A stretch of 64,000 bases of DNA. Source: Streptomyces sp. (GTDB lineage: Bacteria; Actinomycetota; Actinomycetes; Streptomycetales; Streptomycetaceae). Numbering within the stretch: position 1 is the first letter of the stretch; every line of letters starts with the position of its first letter. The notes beneath the pieces were generated by a model that was not told where the DNA came from, did not search any database, and worked only from the letters and a program-made list of their open reading frames with translations. Of the stretch, positions 1-7,954 are shown one piece after another. The DNA lies in contig JABFVM010000008.1 of assembly GCA_013362785.1 (NCBI GenBank), forward strand, positions 1 to 64,000, in the 5' to 3' direction. The translations under genes were made by a program, and so were the position numbers.

Positions 1-2
1 AC

Positions 3-65
3 GGGGCGCGTGCGCAGATCTGGAGCTGCACGGGCGGGGCCAATCAGAAGTGGCGTCTGCAGTAG
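3..65 (+). CDS. C-terminal end of a protein with a ricin-B-type lectin domain (5' truncated by window edge)
   Basis: Frame 3 reads GARAQIWSCTGGANQKWRLQ*, with the QIW...NQKW pattern of ricin-B/CBM13 repeats. Confidence 0.7.
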   Translation, partial: GARAQIWSCTGGANQKWRLQ

Positions 66-310
66 GGCGGATGCGGATGCCTGCGGCGGCCTGTTGCTGT
101 GCGGTGGGGGCGTGCGTAGCGCCTGCGGTTTGTGGGTGGGTCGGGGCCGCGCCGGGGGGTGTCCGTCCTCGGATCGGCGGTCACCTTAGGCCAAGAGCTG
201 CCGCGTGTTGACGCCGACCACTGCGGGCGGACACCCCCCGGCACGTCCCCTTCCCGCCGTACGCGAGTGCGGGCGGGTGGGGGTACGCGCCGACACCTTT
301 CAACGCTGGT

Positions 311-430
311 CCATGTTTTTCAGCCCGTCCGGCGTTTGAGGACGAGGCCGTTCAGGCCGATGGGGGTCCAGGGGGCGGAGCCCCCTGGCGGGGTCGAAGG
401 GGCGGAGCCCCTGGGGATGGGACGGGTAGG
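311..430. repeat. Dispersed intergenic repeat with hairpins (copy 1)
   Basis: TTTTTCAGCCCGTCCGGCGTTTGAGGACGAGGCC...CCAGGGGGCGGAGCCCCCTGG; a related copy in inverted orientation lies at about 45222-45297. Confidence 0.7.
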
Positions 431-472
431 GGCGGCGGGGGCGAGGGACTGCACGCCGTGCCAGTGGGGCGG

Positions 473-2077
473 CTACTCCGCCGGTGTCACCCCGGCCCGC
501 AGCAGGCCGTACGTGTAGGCGTCCTCCAGGGCCTGCCAGGACGCGGCGATGACGTTCTCGGCGACGCCCACCGTGGACCACTCGCCCGCACCGTCGGACG
601 TGGAGATCAGGACGCGGGTCGTGGACTGGGTGCCGTGGACGCCCTCCAGGATGCGGACCTTGTAGTCGACGAGGTCCAGCTTGGCGAGCTGGGGGTAGAT
701 CTTTTCCAGGGCGACCCGGAGGGCACGGTCGAGGGCGTTGACGGGGCCGTTGCCCTCGGCCGTGGCCACGATGCGCTCGCCCTTGGCGAAGAGCTTGACC
801 GTGGCCTCGTTGGCGTGGCTGCCATCGGGGCGGTCCTCGACGATCGCGCGCCAGGACTCGACCTGGAAGTAGCTGAGGGGCTTGCCCTCGACCTCGGCGC
901 GCAGGAGGAGTTCGAAGCTCGCGTCGGCCGCCTCGTAGGTGTAGCCCTTGAGCTCGCGTTCCTTGACGCGTTCCACCACCCGGCCGACCAGCTCGCGGTC
1001 GCCACCGAGGTCGATGCCGAGCTCCTTGCCCTTGAGCTCGACGGAGGCGCGGCCGGCCATGTCGGAGACCAGCATCCGCATGGTGTTGCCGACCTGCTCG
1101 GGGTCGATGTGCTGGTACAGGTCCGGGTCGACCTTGATCGCGGAGGCGTGCAGGCCGGCCTTGTGGGCGAAGGCGGAGACGCCGACGTAGGGCTGGTGGG
1201 TGGAGGGGGTGAGGTTGACGACCTCGGCGATGGCGTGCGAGATGCGGGTCATCTCGCGCAGGTGGCCCTCGGGGAGGACCTTCTTGCCGTACTTCAGTTC
1301 CAGGGCGGCGACCACCGGGAACAGGTTGGCGTTGCCGACGCGCTCGCCGTAGCCGTTGGCCGTGCACTGGACGTGGGTCGCGCCCGCGTCGACGGCGGCG
1401 AGGGTGTTGGCCACCGCGCAGCCGGTGTCGTCCTGGGCGTGGATGCCGAGCCGGGCGCCGGTGTCGGCGAGGACGGTGGAGACGACGGCCTGGACCTGGG
1501 CGGGGAGCATGCCGCCGTTGGTGTCGCAGAGGATCACCACGTCGGCGCCGGCCTCCGACGCCGTACGGACGACGGACTTCGCGTACTCGGGGTTGGCGCG
1601 GTAGCCGTCGAAGAAGTGCTCGCAGTCGACGAAGACCCGGCGACCCTGCTCACGGAGGTAAGAGACCGTGTCGCGGACCATTTCCAGGTTCTCGTCCAGG
1701 GTGGTGCGCAGGGCGAGCTCGACGTGGCGGTCGTGGGACTTGGCGACCAGGGTGATCACCGGGGCGCCGGACGCCAGCAGTGCGTTGACCTGCGGGTCCT
1801 CGCTCGCCTTGCCGCCCGCGCGGCGGGTCGCGCCGAAGGCGACCAGCTGGGCGTGCTTGAAGTCGATCTCCTGCTGGGCGCGCGCGAAGAACTCGGTGTC
1901 CCGCGGGTTGGCACCGGGCCAGCCGCCCTCGATGAAGCCCACGCCGAACTCGTCCAGATGCCGGGCGATGGCCAGCTTGTCGGCGACGGTGAGGTTGATG
2001 CCCTCCCGCTGGGCTCCGTCGCGCAGGGTGGTGTCGAAGACGTGGAACGAGTCGTCGAGCTCGCTGGTTGGCGTCAT
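473..2077 (-). CDS. cimA: Citramalate synthase (CimA / LeuA-like)
   Basis: 534 aa; FDTTLRDGAQREGINLTVADKLAIARHLDEFGVGFIEGGWPGANP, VILCDTNGGMLP, HAQDDTGCAVANTLAAVDAG. Confidence 0.93.
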   Translation of the reverse strand: MTPTSELDDSFHVFDTTLRDGAQREGINLTVADKLAIARHLDEFGVGFIEGGWPGANPRDTEFFARAQQEIDFKHAQLVAFGATRRAGGKASEDPQVNALLASGAPVITLVAKSHDRHVELALRTTLDENLEMVRDTVSYLREQGRRVFVDCEHFFDGYRANPEYAKSVVRTASEAGADVVILCDTNGGMLPAQVQAVVSTVLADTGARLGIHAQDDTGCAVANTLAAVDAGATHVQCTANGYGERVGNANLFPVVAALELKYGKKVLPEGHLREMTRISHAIAEVVNLTPSTHQPYVGVSAFAHKAGLHASAIKVDPDLYQHIDPEQVGNTMRMLVSDMAGRASVELKGKELGIDLGGDRELVGRVVERVKERELKGYTYEAADASFELLLRAEVEGKPLSYFQVESWRAIVEDRPDGSHANEATVKLFAKGERIVATAEGNGPVNALDRALRVALEKIYPQLAKLDLVDYKVRILEGVHGTQSTTRVLISTSDGAGEWSTVGVAENVIAASWQALEDAYTYGLLRAGVTPAE

Positions 2078-2187
2078 GGTCGTAAGGCTCCTGTATTGGA
2101 TCTCGGTCTACCGGAATGACCGGCTCCACCGCCCCCACCTATGGTCCCTCACGCACTCCGCCCGGCTGCGGGTGGGCCGGGAAACAG

Positions 2188-2213
2188 AAAAACCTCTCGC
2201 GGGTGCGAGAGGT
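2188..2213 (-). terminator. Candidate attenuator terminator in the cimA leader
   Basis: On the minus strand: ACCTCTCGC-ACCC-GCGAGAGGT followed by a T-run, about 110 nt upstream of the cimA ATG. Confidence 0.75.
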
Positions 2214-2267
2214 CTGCGCGCGGGTCGAGGACGACGGTGTCCACCCGTACCTGGTCGTACGTGGTGG

Positions 2268-2303
2268 TCACTGCGGACCGGCGCGCCTGCTGCCAATAAT
2301 CAT
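2268..2303 (-). CDS. Candidate cimA leader peptide MIIGSRRAGPQ
   Basis: ATG ATT ATT GGC AGC AGG CGC GCC GGT CCG CAG TGA upstream of the cimA terminator hairpin; tandem Ile codons. Confidence 0.55.
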   Translation of the reverse strand: MIIGSRRAGPQ

Positions 2304-2390
2304 GGCGAACGAGAGCACGGGGGCAGTCTGGCACAAGTCGCCCCCGCGCTCACCGTCCGTCTCAGGATGCGAGCACTGTGGTGATCGGCG

Positions 2391-3680
2391 TCAGCGCATG
2401 TGGCGGACGAAGCCGTCGTTCACGCCGTTGGTGTCGCCGGCGACGAGCTGGGACGAGGAACTGCCGAGGCCGATGCGCTTCGCCCCCTCGCTCACCGACT
2501 CCAGCCATACGTAGGTGTCCGTCGCCGGGCCGCCGGTGACCGACTCGCTGACCAGGCGGGTGGAGCCGGTGCGCAGGTCGCGCAGGTAGATGTTGGCCGG
2601 GCCGAGCGTTCCGTCGGGCAGCTTCGGGGTGGCCTCGTAGCCCACGTAGCGGCCGTCGGCGCTGAGTACGGGCCGGTCGGGCATGCTCTCGCCGTCGGGG
2701 CCGGCGTCGATCCGTCGGGTGACGTCCTTGCGCAGGTCGCGGACGTAGATGTCGGACGCGTCCGGGCCGCCGCCGGGGAGCAGGTCCTCGTCCCAGTTCT
2801 GGAAGGCGACGGTGCGGCCGTCCGCGGAGAGCGTGGCGGGCATCGCGTAGCGCGGTGCCGGGGAGCCGTCGGCCTTGACGTTGACCCGCTCCTCCGTTCC
2901 GGTGCGGCGGTCGTGCACCCAGGTGATGCCGTTGGAGCTGCGCGGCACCAGCTGGGTGTAGAGCACGTACCGGCCGTCGGCGCTCACGTCCTGGAAGAGC
3001 GCCGGGTTGTCGGGGCGGTTCGTGTTGCTGATCCGCTTCGTCTTGCCGGTGCTGCGGTCGAAGACGTACACGGCTCCGAAGAGGTCGCGGGCGCCCTCCT
3101 CCATCCGGGTGGCCTTGGCGTTGAAGGTGATGTAGCGGGCGTTCGCGGACATGTCGGCACCGGCCGCGTAGGCGGAGCCGCCGTCGAAGGCGACGCTGAT
3201 CCGCTTCGTGGTGCCGGTGCGGCGGTCGTGCAGATAGATGTCGGCGGCGCCCGCGTCCGCGGGCGGGGTGTCCCAGGGGACCAGGTTGCGTGCGGTCGAG
3301 CTGAACAGGACGTACCGCCCGTCGGCGCTGATGGCCTGCACGGACGACCCTTGATCGGCCTGTGCGCCGGCCGAGCTGACGCTGACCCGCTCGACGCCCC
3401 CGGTGCGCAGGTCGCGCACGAAGACGTCCCGCTGGCCGTTGGTGTCGCCGGGCACCAGGTTGGAGGCGTCGGCCGTGAACGCCGCGAAGCGGCCGTCGGC
3501 GCTGAGCTGCGGCGCGAACGAGTTGCCGTCGCCCTGCTCCCCCGTCGCCGACACGGTGACCCGCTCGGTCGACGGGACGCGGGGCGCGGCCCCCGCCGAC
3601 GTCCCGGTGGTCAGTGTCGCCGTGGCGGCGGCGAGCGCGACGGCGATGGCGAGCGCGCGGACGCGCCTGTTGCTGTGCAT
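2391..3680 (-). CDS. Secreted TolB/PD40-type beta-propeller protein
   Basis: Repeated SADGRxVxF...GDTNGxxDVFVRDLRTG blades; signal peptide MHSNRRVRALAIAVALAAATATLTTGTSAGA starting at 3680, inside the longer ORF. Confidence 0.8.
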   Translation of the reverse strand: MHSNRRVRALAIAVALAAATATLTTGTSAGAAPRVPSTERVTVSATGEQGDGNSFAPQLSADGRFAAFTADASNLVPGDTNGQRDVFVRDLRTGGVERVSVSSAGAQADQGSSVQAISADGRYVLFSSTARNLVPWDTPPADAGAADIYLHDRRTGTTKRISVAFDGGSAYAAGADMSANARYITFNAKATRMEEGARDLFGAVYVFDRSTGKTKRISNTNRPDNPALFQDVSADGRYVLYTQLVPRSSNGITWVHDRRTGTEERVNVKADGSPAPRYAMPATLSADGRTVAFQNWDEDLLPGGGPDASDIYVRDLRKDVTRRIDAGPDGESMPDRPVLSADGRYVGYEATPKLPDGTLGPANIYLRDLRTGSTRLVSESVTGGPATDTYVWLESVSEGAKRIGLGSSSSQLVAGDTNGVNDGFVRHMR

Positions 3681-3810
3681 GGTGGTTCCCCCGTTGATGC
3701 CGGTCGGTGTCAGAGGTGGTCGGTCGTTCCCCTCTTGGTCCTCCCCCGAGGCAAACGCACCATGCGCTACAGGGTCAATCCGTAAAATTGCGTACAACCA
3801 GGGCGTGCGC

Positions 3811-4410
3811 TCAGGAGTCCGCGTGGAGGCTGTCGTCCAGGAACTCCCGTACATGGCGCAGAACTTGCGCTCGGTCGGTGCCGCGCAGGCCGATGGCCAC
3901 GTGGATCGAGAAGCCGTCGAGGAGCGCTCGCAGCCGGGCGGCGAAGCGGTCGGGGTCGACCGTCCGGAACTCGCCGCGTGACACTCCCTCCGCCAGCAGT
4001 GCCACCAGGTCGCGGTGCCAGGCGCCCTCGATCGCGGCCTGGCGTTCCCTGGCGTCGTCGTCGGCGTTCTGCGAGCGGTTCCAGACCTCCAGCCACAGGG
4101 TCCAGTGCGGGTCGCGATGACCGTCGGGGACGTACAGGTCGACGAATGCGTCGAGCCGCTCGCGGGCGGACGCGGTGCGCGTCAGCAGCCGTCCGCGCTC
4201 GGCGCCGAGCCGGCCCTCGCTCCACTCCAGGGTGCGCAGCAGCAGCTCGTCCTTGGAGTGGAAGTAGTAGAGGAGATGGCCGCTGCTCATACCGACCGCA
4301 CGGCCGAGCGCCGCCATGGTGAGCTTCTCCAGACCGCGCTCGGCGATCATCTCCATGGCGGCGGCGAGGACCTCGTCACGGGGCGGCGCCTGCCTGCGCC
4401 CACCGGCCAT
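3811..4410 (-). CDS. TetR-family transcriptional regulator
   Basis: N-terminal HTH: VLAAAMEMIAERGLEKLTMAALGRAVGMSSGHLLYYFHSKDELL. Confidence 0.88.
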   Translation of the reverse strand: MAGGRRQAPPRDEVLAAAMEMIAERGLEKLTMAALGRAVGMSSGHLLYYFHSKDELLLRTLEWSEGRLGAERGRLLTRTASARERLDAFVDLYVPDGHRDPHWTLWLEVWNRSQNADDDARERQAAIEGAWHRDLVALLAEGVSRGEFRTVDPDRFAARLRALLDGFSIHVAIGLRGTDRAQVLRHVREFLDDSLHADS

Positions 4411-4419
4411 CTGCGGCTC

Positions 4420-5463
4420 CTAGATCTTCGGCTGCTGCTGTGTGATGCAGTGGATGCCTCCACCACCCGCGAAGATCGTACGGGCGTCGACGAGGGTCAC
4501 CGTCCGCTCGGGGAAGAGGCGGCGGAAGATGCCGGCCGCGAGTTCGTCGCGCGGGTCGTCGAAGGCGCAGAGCACCACGCCGCCGTTGCAGAGGTAGTGG
4601 TTGATGTAGGAGTAGTCGGCCCAGTGGCCGTCCGCCTCCAGAACGGTGGGCGCCGGGATCTCGACGACCTCCAGGCTGCGGCCCCGCGCGTCCGTGCTCG
4701 ACCTCAGCAGGCCGACGATCTCCTTGGTCACCTCGTGGTCGGGGTGCGCCGGGTCCGGCTGCACATGGGCCACGACCACGCCGGGGCGGGCGAAGGCGGC
4801 GACGATGTCGACATGGCCGAGGGTGCCGAAACCGTTCGGGGGATAGTCACCGGTGAGGCCGCGCGGCAGCCAGATCGCCTTGCGGGTGCCGAGCATGGCG
4901 TGGATCTCGGCCTCCACCTCCTCCCGCGTCCAGTGCGGGTTGCGCTCCGGGCCGAGCTGGACGGTCTCCGTGAGCAGGACCGTGCCCTCTCCGTCCACAT
5001 GGATCGCTCCGCCTTCGTTGACGAGCTTCGAGGCATACGTCGTGGTCGAGCCCGCGAGGTCGGAGACATGCGCGGCGATCTTCGCGTCGTGCTCCCAGCG
5101 GGCCCAGTCCTGGGCGCCCCAGCCGTTGAACGTCCAGTCGACGGCGGCGAGTCCACCGGCGCCGCCGGTCAGGAAGGTCGGGCCGATGTCCCGCATCCAG
5201 GCGTCGTCCAGGTCGCGTTCGACGGTGTCGACGTCCGGGCCGAGCAGCCGCCGCGCCTCCTGCGACTGTCCAGGACCGCACACCACCGTCACCGGCTCGA
5301 AGCGGCGGACCGCGCGGGCGACCGAGGCCCAGGCCCTGCGGGAGGCGGCGAGGTCGGCCGGATCCTCGAAGGTCGCGTTCGGCCCCGGCCAGGCCATCCA
5401 GGTGCGCTCGTGCGGGGCCCATTCGGCGGGCATACGGAAGCCGTCGGCGGCGGGCGTGCTCAT
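4420..5463 (-). CDS. Agmatine deiminase family protein
   Basis: MPAEWAPHERTWMAWPGP, WMRDIGPTFL, NEGGAIHVDGEGT, GGGGIHCITQQQP; start MSTPAADGF at 5463. Confidence 0.9.
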   Translation of the reverse strand: MSTPAADGFRMPAEWAPHERTWMAWPGPNATFEDPADLAASRRAWASVARAVRRFEPVTVVCGPGQSQEARRLLGPDVDTVERDLDDAWMRDIGPTFLTGGAGGLAAVDWTFNGWGAQDWARWEHDAKIAAHVSDLAGSTTTYASKLVNEGGAIHVDGEGTVLLTETVQLGPERNPHWTREEVEAEIHAMLGTRKAIWLPRGLTGDYPPNGFGTLGHVDIVAAFARPGVVVAHVQPDPAHPDHEVTKEIVGLLRSSTDARGRSLEVVEIPAPTVLEADGHWADYSYINHYLCNGGVVLCAFDDPRDELAAGIFRRLFPERTVTLVDARTIFAGGGGIHCITQQQPKI

Positions 5464-5474
5464 GCGGTCGTCCT

Positions 5475-7148
5475 TCACAGGAAGTAGAGGCGGTTGAGGG
5501 AGACCGAGTCCGCGGGCTCGGAGCGCAGTGGCTCTCCGTCCAGCGTCACCAGGCCCGTGTGCTGGTCCACATCCACCGCTCCGGTACGGGAGTTGAGGCG
5601 CAGATCGGCCGGCCCGATACCGCGCGTGCCGCGCACCGCGACCCTGCGGCGCCGGGTCGGCATGGTGTCGTGGCCCTGGTCGACGGCGGCTCCGGCGACG
5701 AAGGCGACCGAGAGGTCTGCGGGGGTGGCGCCGTACGCCCCGAACTGCGGCCCCAGGACGAGGGGTTCGCAGGTGTCGGTCGCGGCGTTGGGGTCGCCGA
5801 CGACGCCGTAAGCGGGGAAGCCCGCCTTCAGCACCAGCTGCGGCTTGGCGCCGAAGTACTCCGGCCGCCACAGCACGACGTCGGCGAGCTTGCCGACCTC
5901 CAGCGACCCCACCTCGTGGGCGAGGCCGTGCGCGATGGCCGGGTTGATGGTCAGCTTGGCCATGTAGCGCAGGACGCGCTCGTTGTCGTGGCCGGCGTCC
6001 GGGGCGCCGAACTCGGCCTTCATCTTCCCGGCCATCGCGAAGGTACGGCGCACGGTCTCGCCGGCCCGGCCCATGCCCTGCGCGTCGGACGAGGTGATGC
6101 CGATCGCGCCCAGGTCGTGCAGCACGTCCTCGGCGCCCATGGTCCCGGCGCGGATGCGGTCGCGGGCCATGGCGGCGTCGCCGGGCAGGTCGGTCTTCAG
6201 GTCGTGGACGGAGACGATCATGCCGTAGTGCTCGGCGACGGCGTCCCGGCCGAACGGCAGGGTGGGGTTGGTGGAGGAGCCGATGACGTTCGGGACGCCG
6301 GCCATCTTCAGGACGTTCGGTACATGTCCGCCGCCGCAGCCCTCTATGTGGAAGGCGTGGATGGTGCGGCCCTCCAGGACACGCAGTGTGTCCTCGACGG
6401 ACAGGCACTCGTTCAGCCCGTCGCTGTGCAGGGCGACCTGGACGTCGTACTCCTCGGCGACCCGCAGCGCCGTGTCCAGGGCGCGGGTGTGGGCGCCCAT
6501 GTCCTCGTGCACCTTGAAGCCACTCGCTCCGCCCTCGGCCAGCGCCTCGACCAGGGGCGCCTCATGGGAGGACGAACCCCGGCCCAGGAAGCCGATGTTG
6601 ACGGGCCAGGCGTCGAAGGCGTTGAAGGCGTGCCGAAGTGCCCAGGGCGAGTTGACCCCGACGCCCCAGACCGGCCCGAACTCCTGGCCGATGATCGTGG
6701 TCACCCCGGACGCGAGCGAGGCCTCCATGACGCGCGGCGACAGCAGATGCACATGCGTGTCGACGGCTCCGGCGGTGGCGATGAGCCCCTCGCCGGACAC
6801 GATGGACGTGCCCGTGCCGACCACGACGTCGACCCCGTCGAGGGTGTCGGGGTTCCCGGCCCGCCCGATCGAGCAGATCCGCCCCTCCCTGATCCCGATC
6901 GAGACCTTCCGGATGCCCAGTGCCGCGTCGATCACGACGACGTTGCTGATCACGACGTCACAGGTCTCCCGGACGGCCGCTGCCTTGAGATGCAGCCCGT
7001 CGCGGGCGGTCTTGCCGAACCCGGCGAGGAACTCGTCGCCGTAGCGCTGGGAGTCGGACTCGACGCGGATGGTGAGACCGGAGTCGCCGAGCCGGACGCG
7101 GTCACCGGCGCGGGGGCCGTGGGTGGCGGCGTATTCGTACGGGTTCAC
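5475..7148 (-). CDS. ureC: Urease alpha-subunit-like amidohydrolase (divergent flap)
   Basis: GTG start NPYEYAATHGPRAGDRVRLGDSGL; DTHVHLL, GFKVHEDMG, HSDGLNE, HIEGCGGGH, SSDAQGMGR; overlaps the upstream gene by 4 nt. Confidence 0.9.
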   Translation of the reverse strand: MNPYEYAATHGPRAGDRVRLGDSGLTIRVESDSQRYGDEFLAGFGKTARDGLHLKAAAVRETCDVVISNVVVIDAALGIRKVSIGIREGRICSIGRAGNPDTLDGVDVVVGTGTSIVSGEGLIATAGAVDTHVHLLSPRVMEASLASGVTTIIGQEFGPVWGVGVNSPWALRHAFNAFDAWPVNIGFLGRGSSSHEAPLVEALAEGGASGFKVHEDMGAHTRALDTALRVAEEYDVQVALHSDGLNECLSVEDTLRVLEGRTIHAFHIEGCGGGHVPNVLKMAGVPNVIGSSTNPTLPFGRDAVAEHYGMIVSVHDLKTDLPGDAAMARDRIRAGTMGAEDVLHDLGAIGITSSDAQGMGRAGETVRRTFAMAGKMKAEFGAPDAGHDNERVLRYMAKLTINPAIAHGLAHEVGSLEVGKLADVVLWRPEYFGAKPQLVLKAGFPAYGVVGDPNAATDTCEPLVLGPQFGAYGATPADLSVAFVAGAAVDQGHDTMPTRRRRVAVRGTRGIGPADLRLNSRTGAVDVDQHTGLVTLDGEPLRSEPADSVSLNRLYFL

Positions 7149-7825
7149 AGTTCGGCTCCCAGGTATCCGCAGGCTGCGGCCCTGCGCAGGGCCTCTTCCT
7201 TCGCCCCCGGCGCGTCCAGCGCCCCGTCGACGAGACCGGCGAACCCGATGGCGATCCGGTCGCCCCCGATGGGCGCGAGCCCGACCTCGACGCTCTCCCC
7301 CGGCCCGAACCGCGCGGAGGACCCGGCGGGGACGGCGAGCCGCATGCCGTAGGCCGCGCCCCGGTCGAAGTGGAGGCGCGGGTTGGCCTCGAAGAAGTGG
7401 AAGTGGGAGGTGACGGAGACGGGGACGGTCGCGGTGTTCGTCACCGTCAGGCGTACGACCGCCTCGGGCTCGGCGTGCGCGGGCCCCGGCAGCAGCGCAC
7501 CCGGCGCCCGGTCGCCCAGTCCCCCGCCGATCGGGTCGCTCACCACCGCGAGCCGGGAACCGTCGTCGAAGACGGCCTCGACGTGCACCTCGGTGACGAC
7601 GTCCGCGACACCCGGCAGCACGTCGTCGGGGCCGAGCACCGAGCGGGCGCGTTCGACGGCCTCGGCGAGCCTGGCCCCGTCCCGGGCGGCCTCGCACACG
7701 GTGTCCGCGACGAGCGCCGTCGCCTCCGGCACGTTCAGCCTCAGCCCGCGGGCCCTGCGCGCCCGGGCCAGCTCTGCGGCTCCGAAGAGCAGCAGCCGGT
7801 CACGTTCCGTGGGGGTCAGTCTCAC
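7145..7825 (-). CDS. ureAB: Fused urease gamma/beta subunit
   Basis: N-terminal MRLTPTERDRLLLFGAAELARARRARGLRLNVPEA (gamma); C-terminal VTNTATVPVSVTSHFHFFEANPRLHFDR (beta). Confidence 0.9.
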   Translation of the reverse strand: MRLTPTERDRLLLFGAAELARARRARGLRLNVPEATALVADTVCEAARDGARLAEAVERARSVLGPDDVLPGVADVVTEVHVEAVFDDGSRLAVVSDPIGGGLGDRAPGALLPGPAHAEPEAVVRLTVTNTATVPVSVTSHFHFFEANPRLHFDRGAAYGMRLAVPAGSSARFGPGESVEVGLAPIGGDRIAIGFAGLVDGALDAPGAKEEALRRAAACGYLGAEL

Positions 7826-7853
7826 TACGCGACACCTCCTTGCCTGACTCGAC

Positions 7854-7872
7854 TTTAGAGCATCACTCTAAA
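7854..7872. promoter_or_regulatory. Perfect inverted repeat operator candidate in the divergent ureAB/permease region
   Basis: TTTAGAG-CATCA-CTCTAAA; a degenerate second copy is at 7922-7939. Confidence 0.6.
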
Positions 7873-7954
7873 CATGAAATCCCACCGACCGAAAGGTTGA
7901 CAGCAAACCTGCGGCACCTCAGATTGAACGTCACTCAAACCGAGGGAGACACTC

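Noticed and set aside
458-2119. 553-aa plus-strand ORF opposite cimA
   Set aside because: Compositional shadow (Val/Gly/Asp/Arg-rich, no domain) antisense to a strong CimA match
4420-6408. 662-aa ORF extending agmatine deiminase upstream
   Set aside because: N-terminal 300+ residues are out-of-frame ureC; real start is MSTPAADGF at 5463
5475-7697. 740-aa ORF extending ureC upstream
   Set aside because: Extension is out-of-frame ureAB; GTG at 7148 matches the conserved UreC N-terminus
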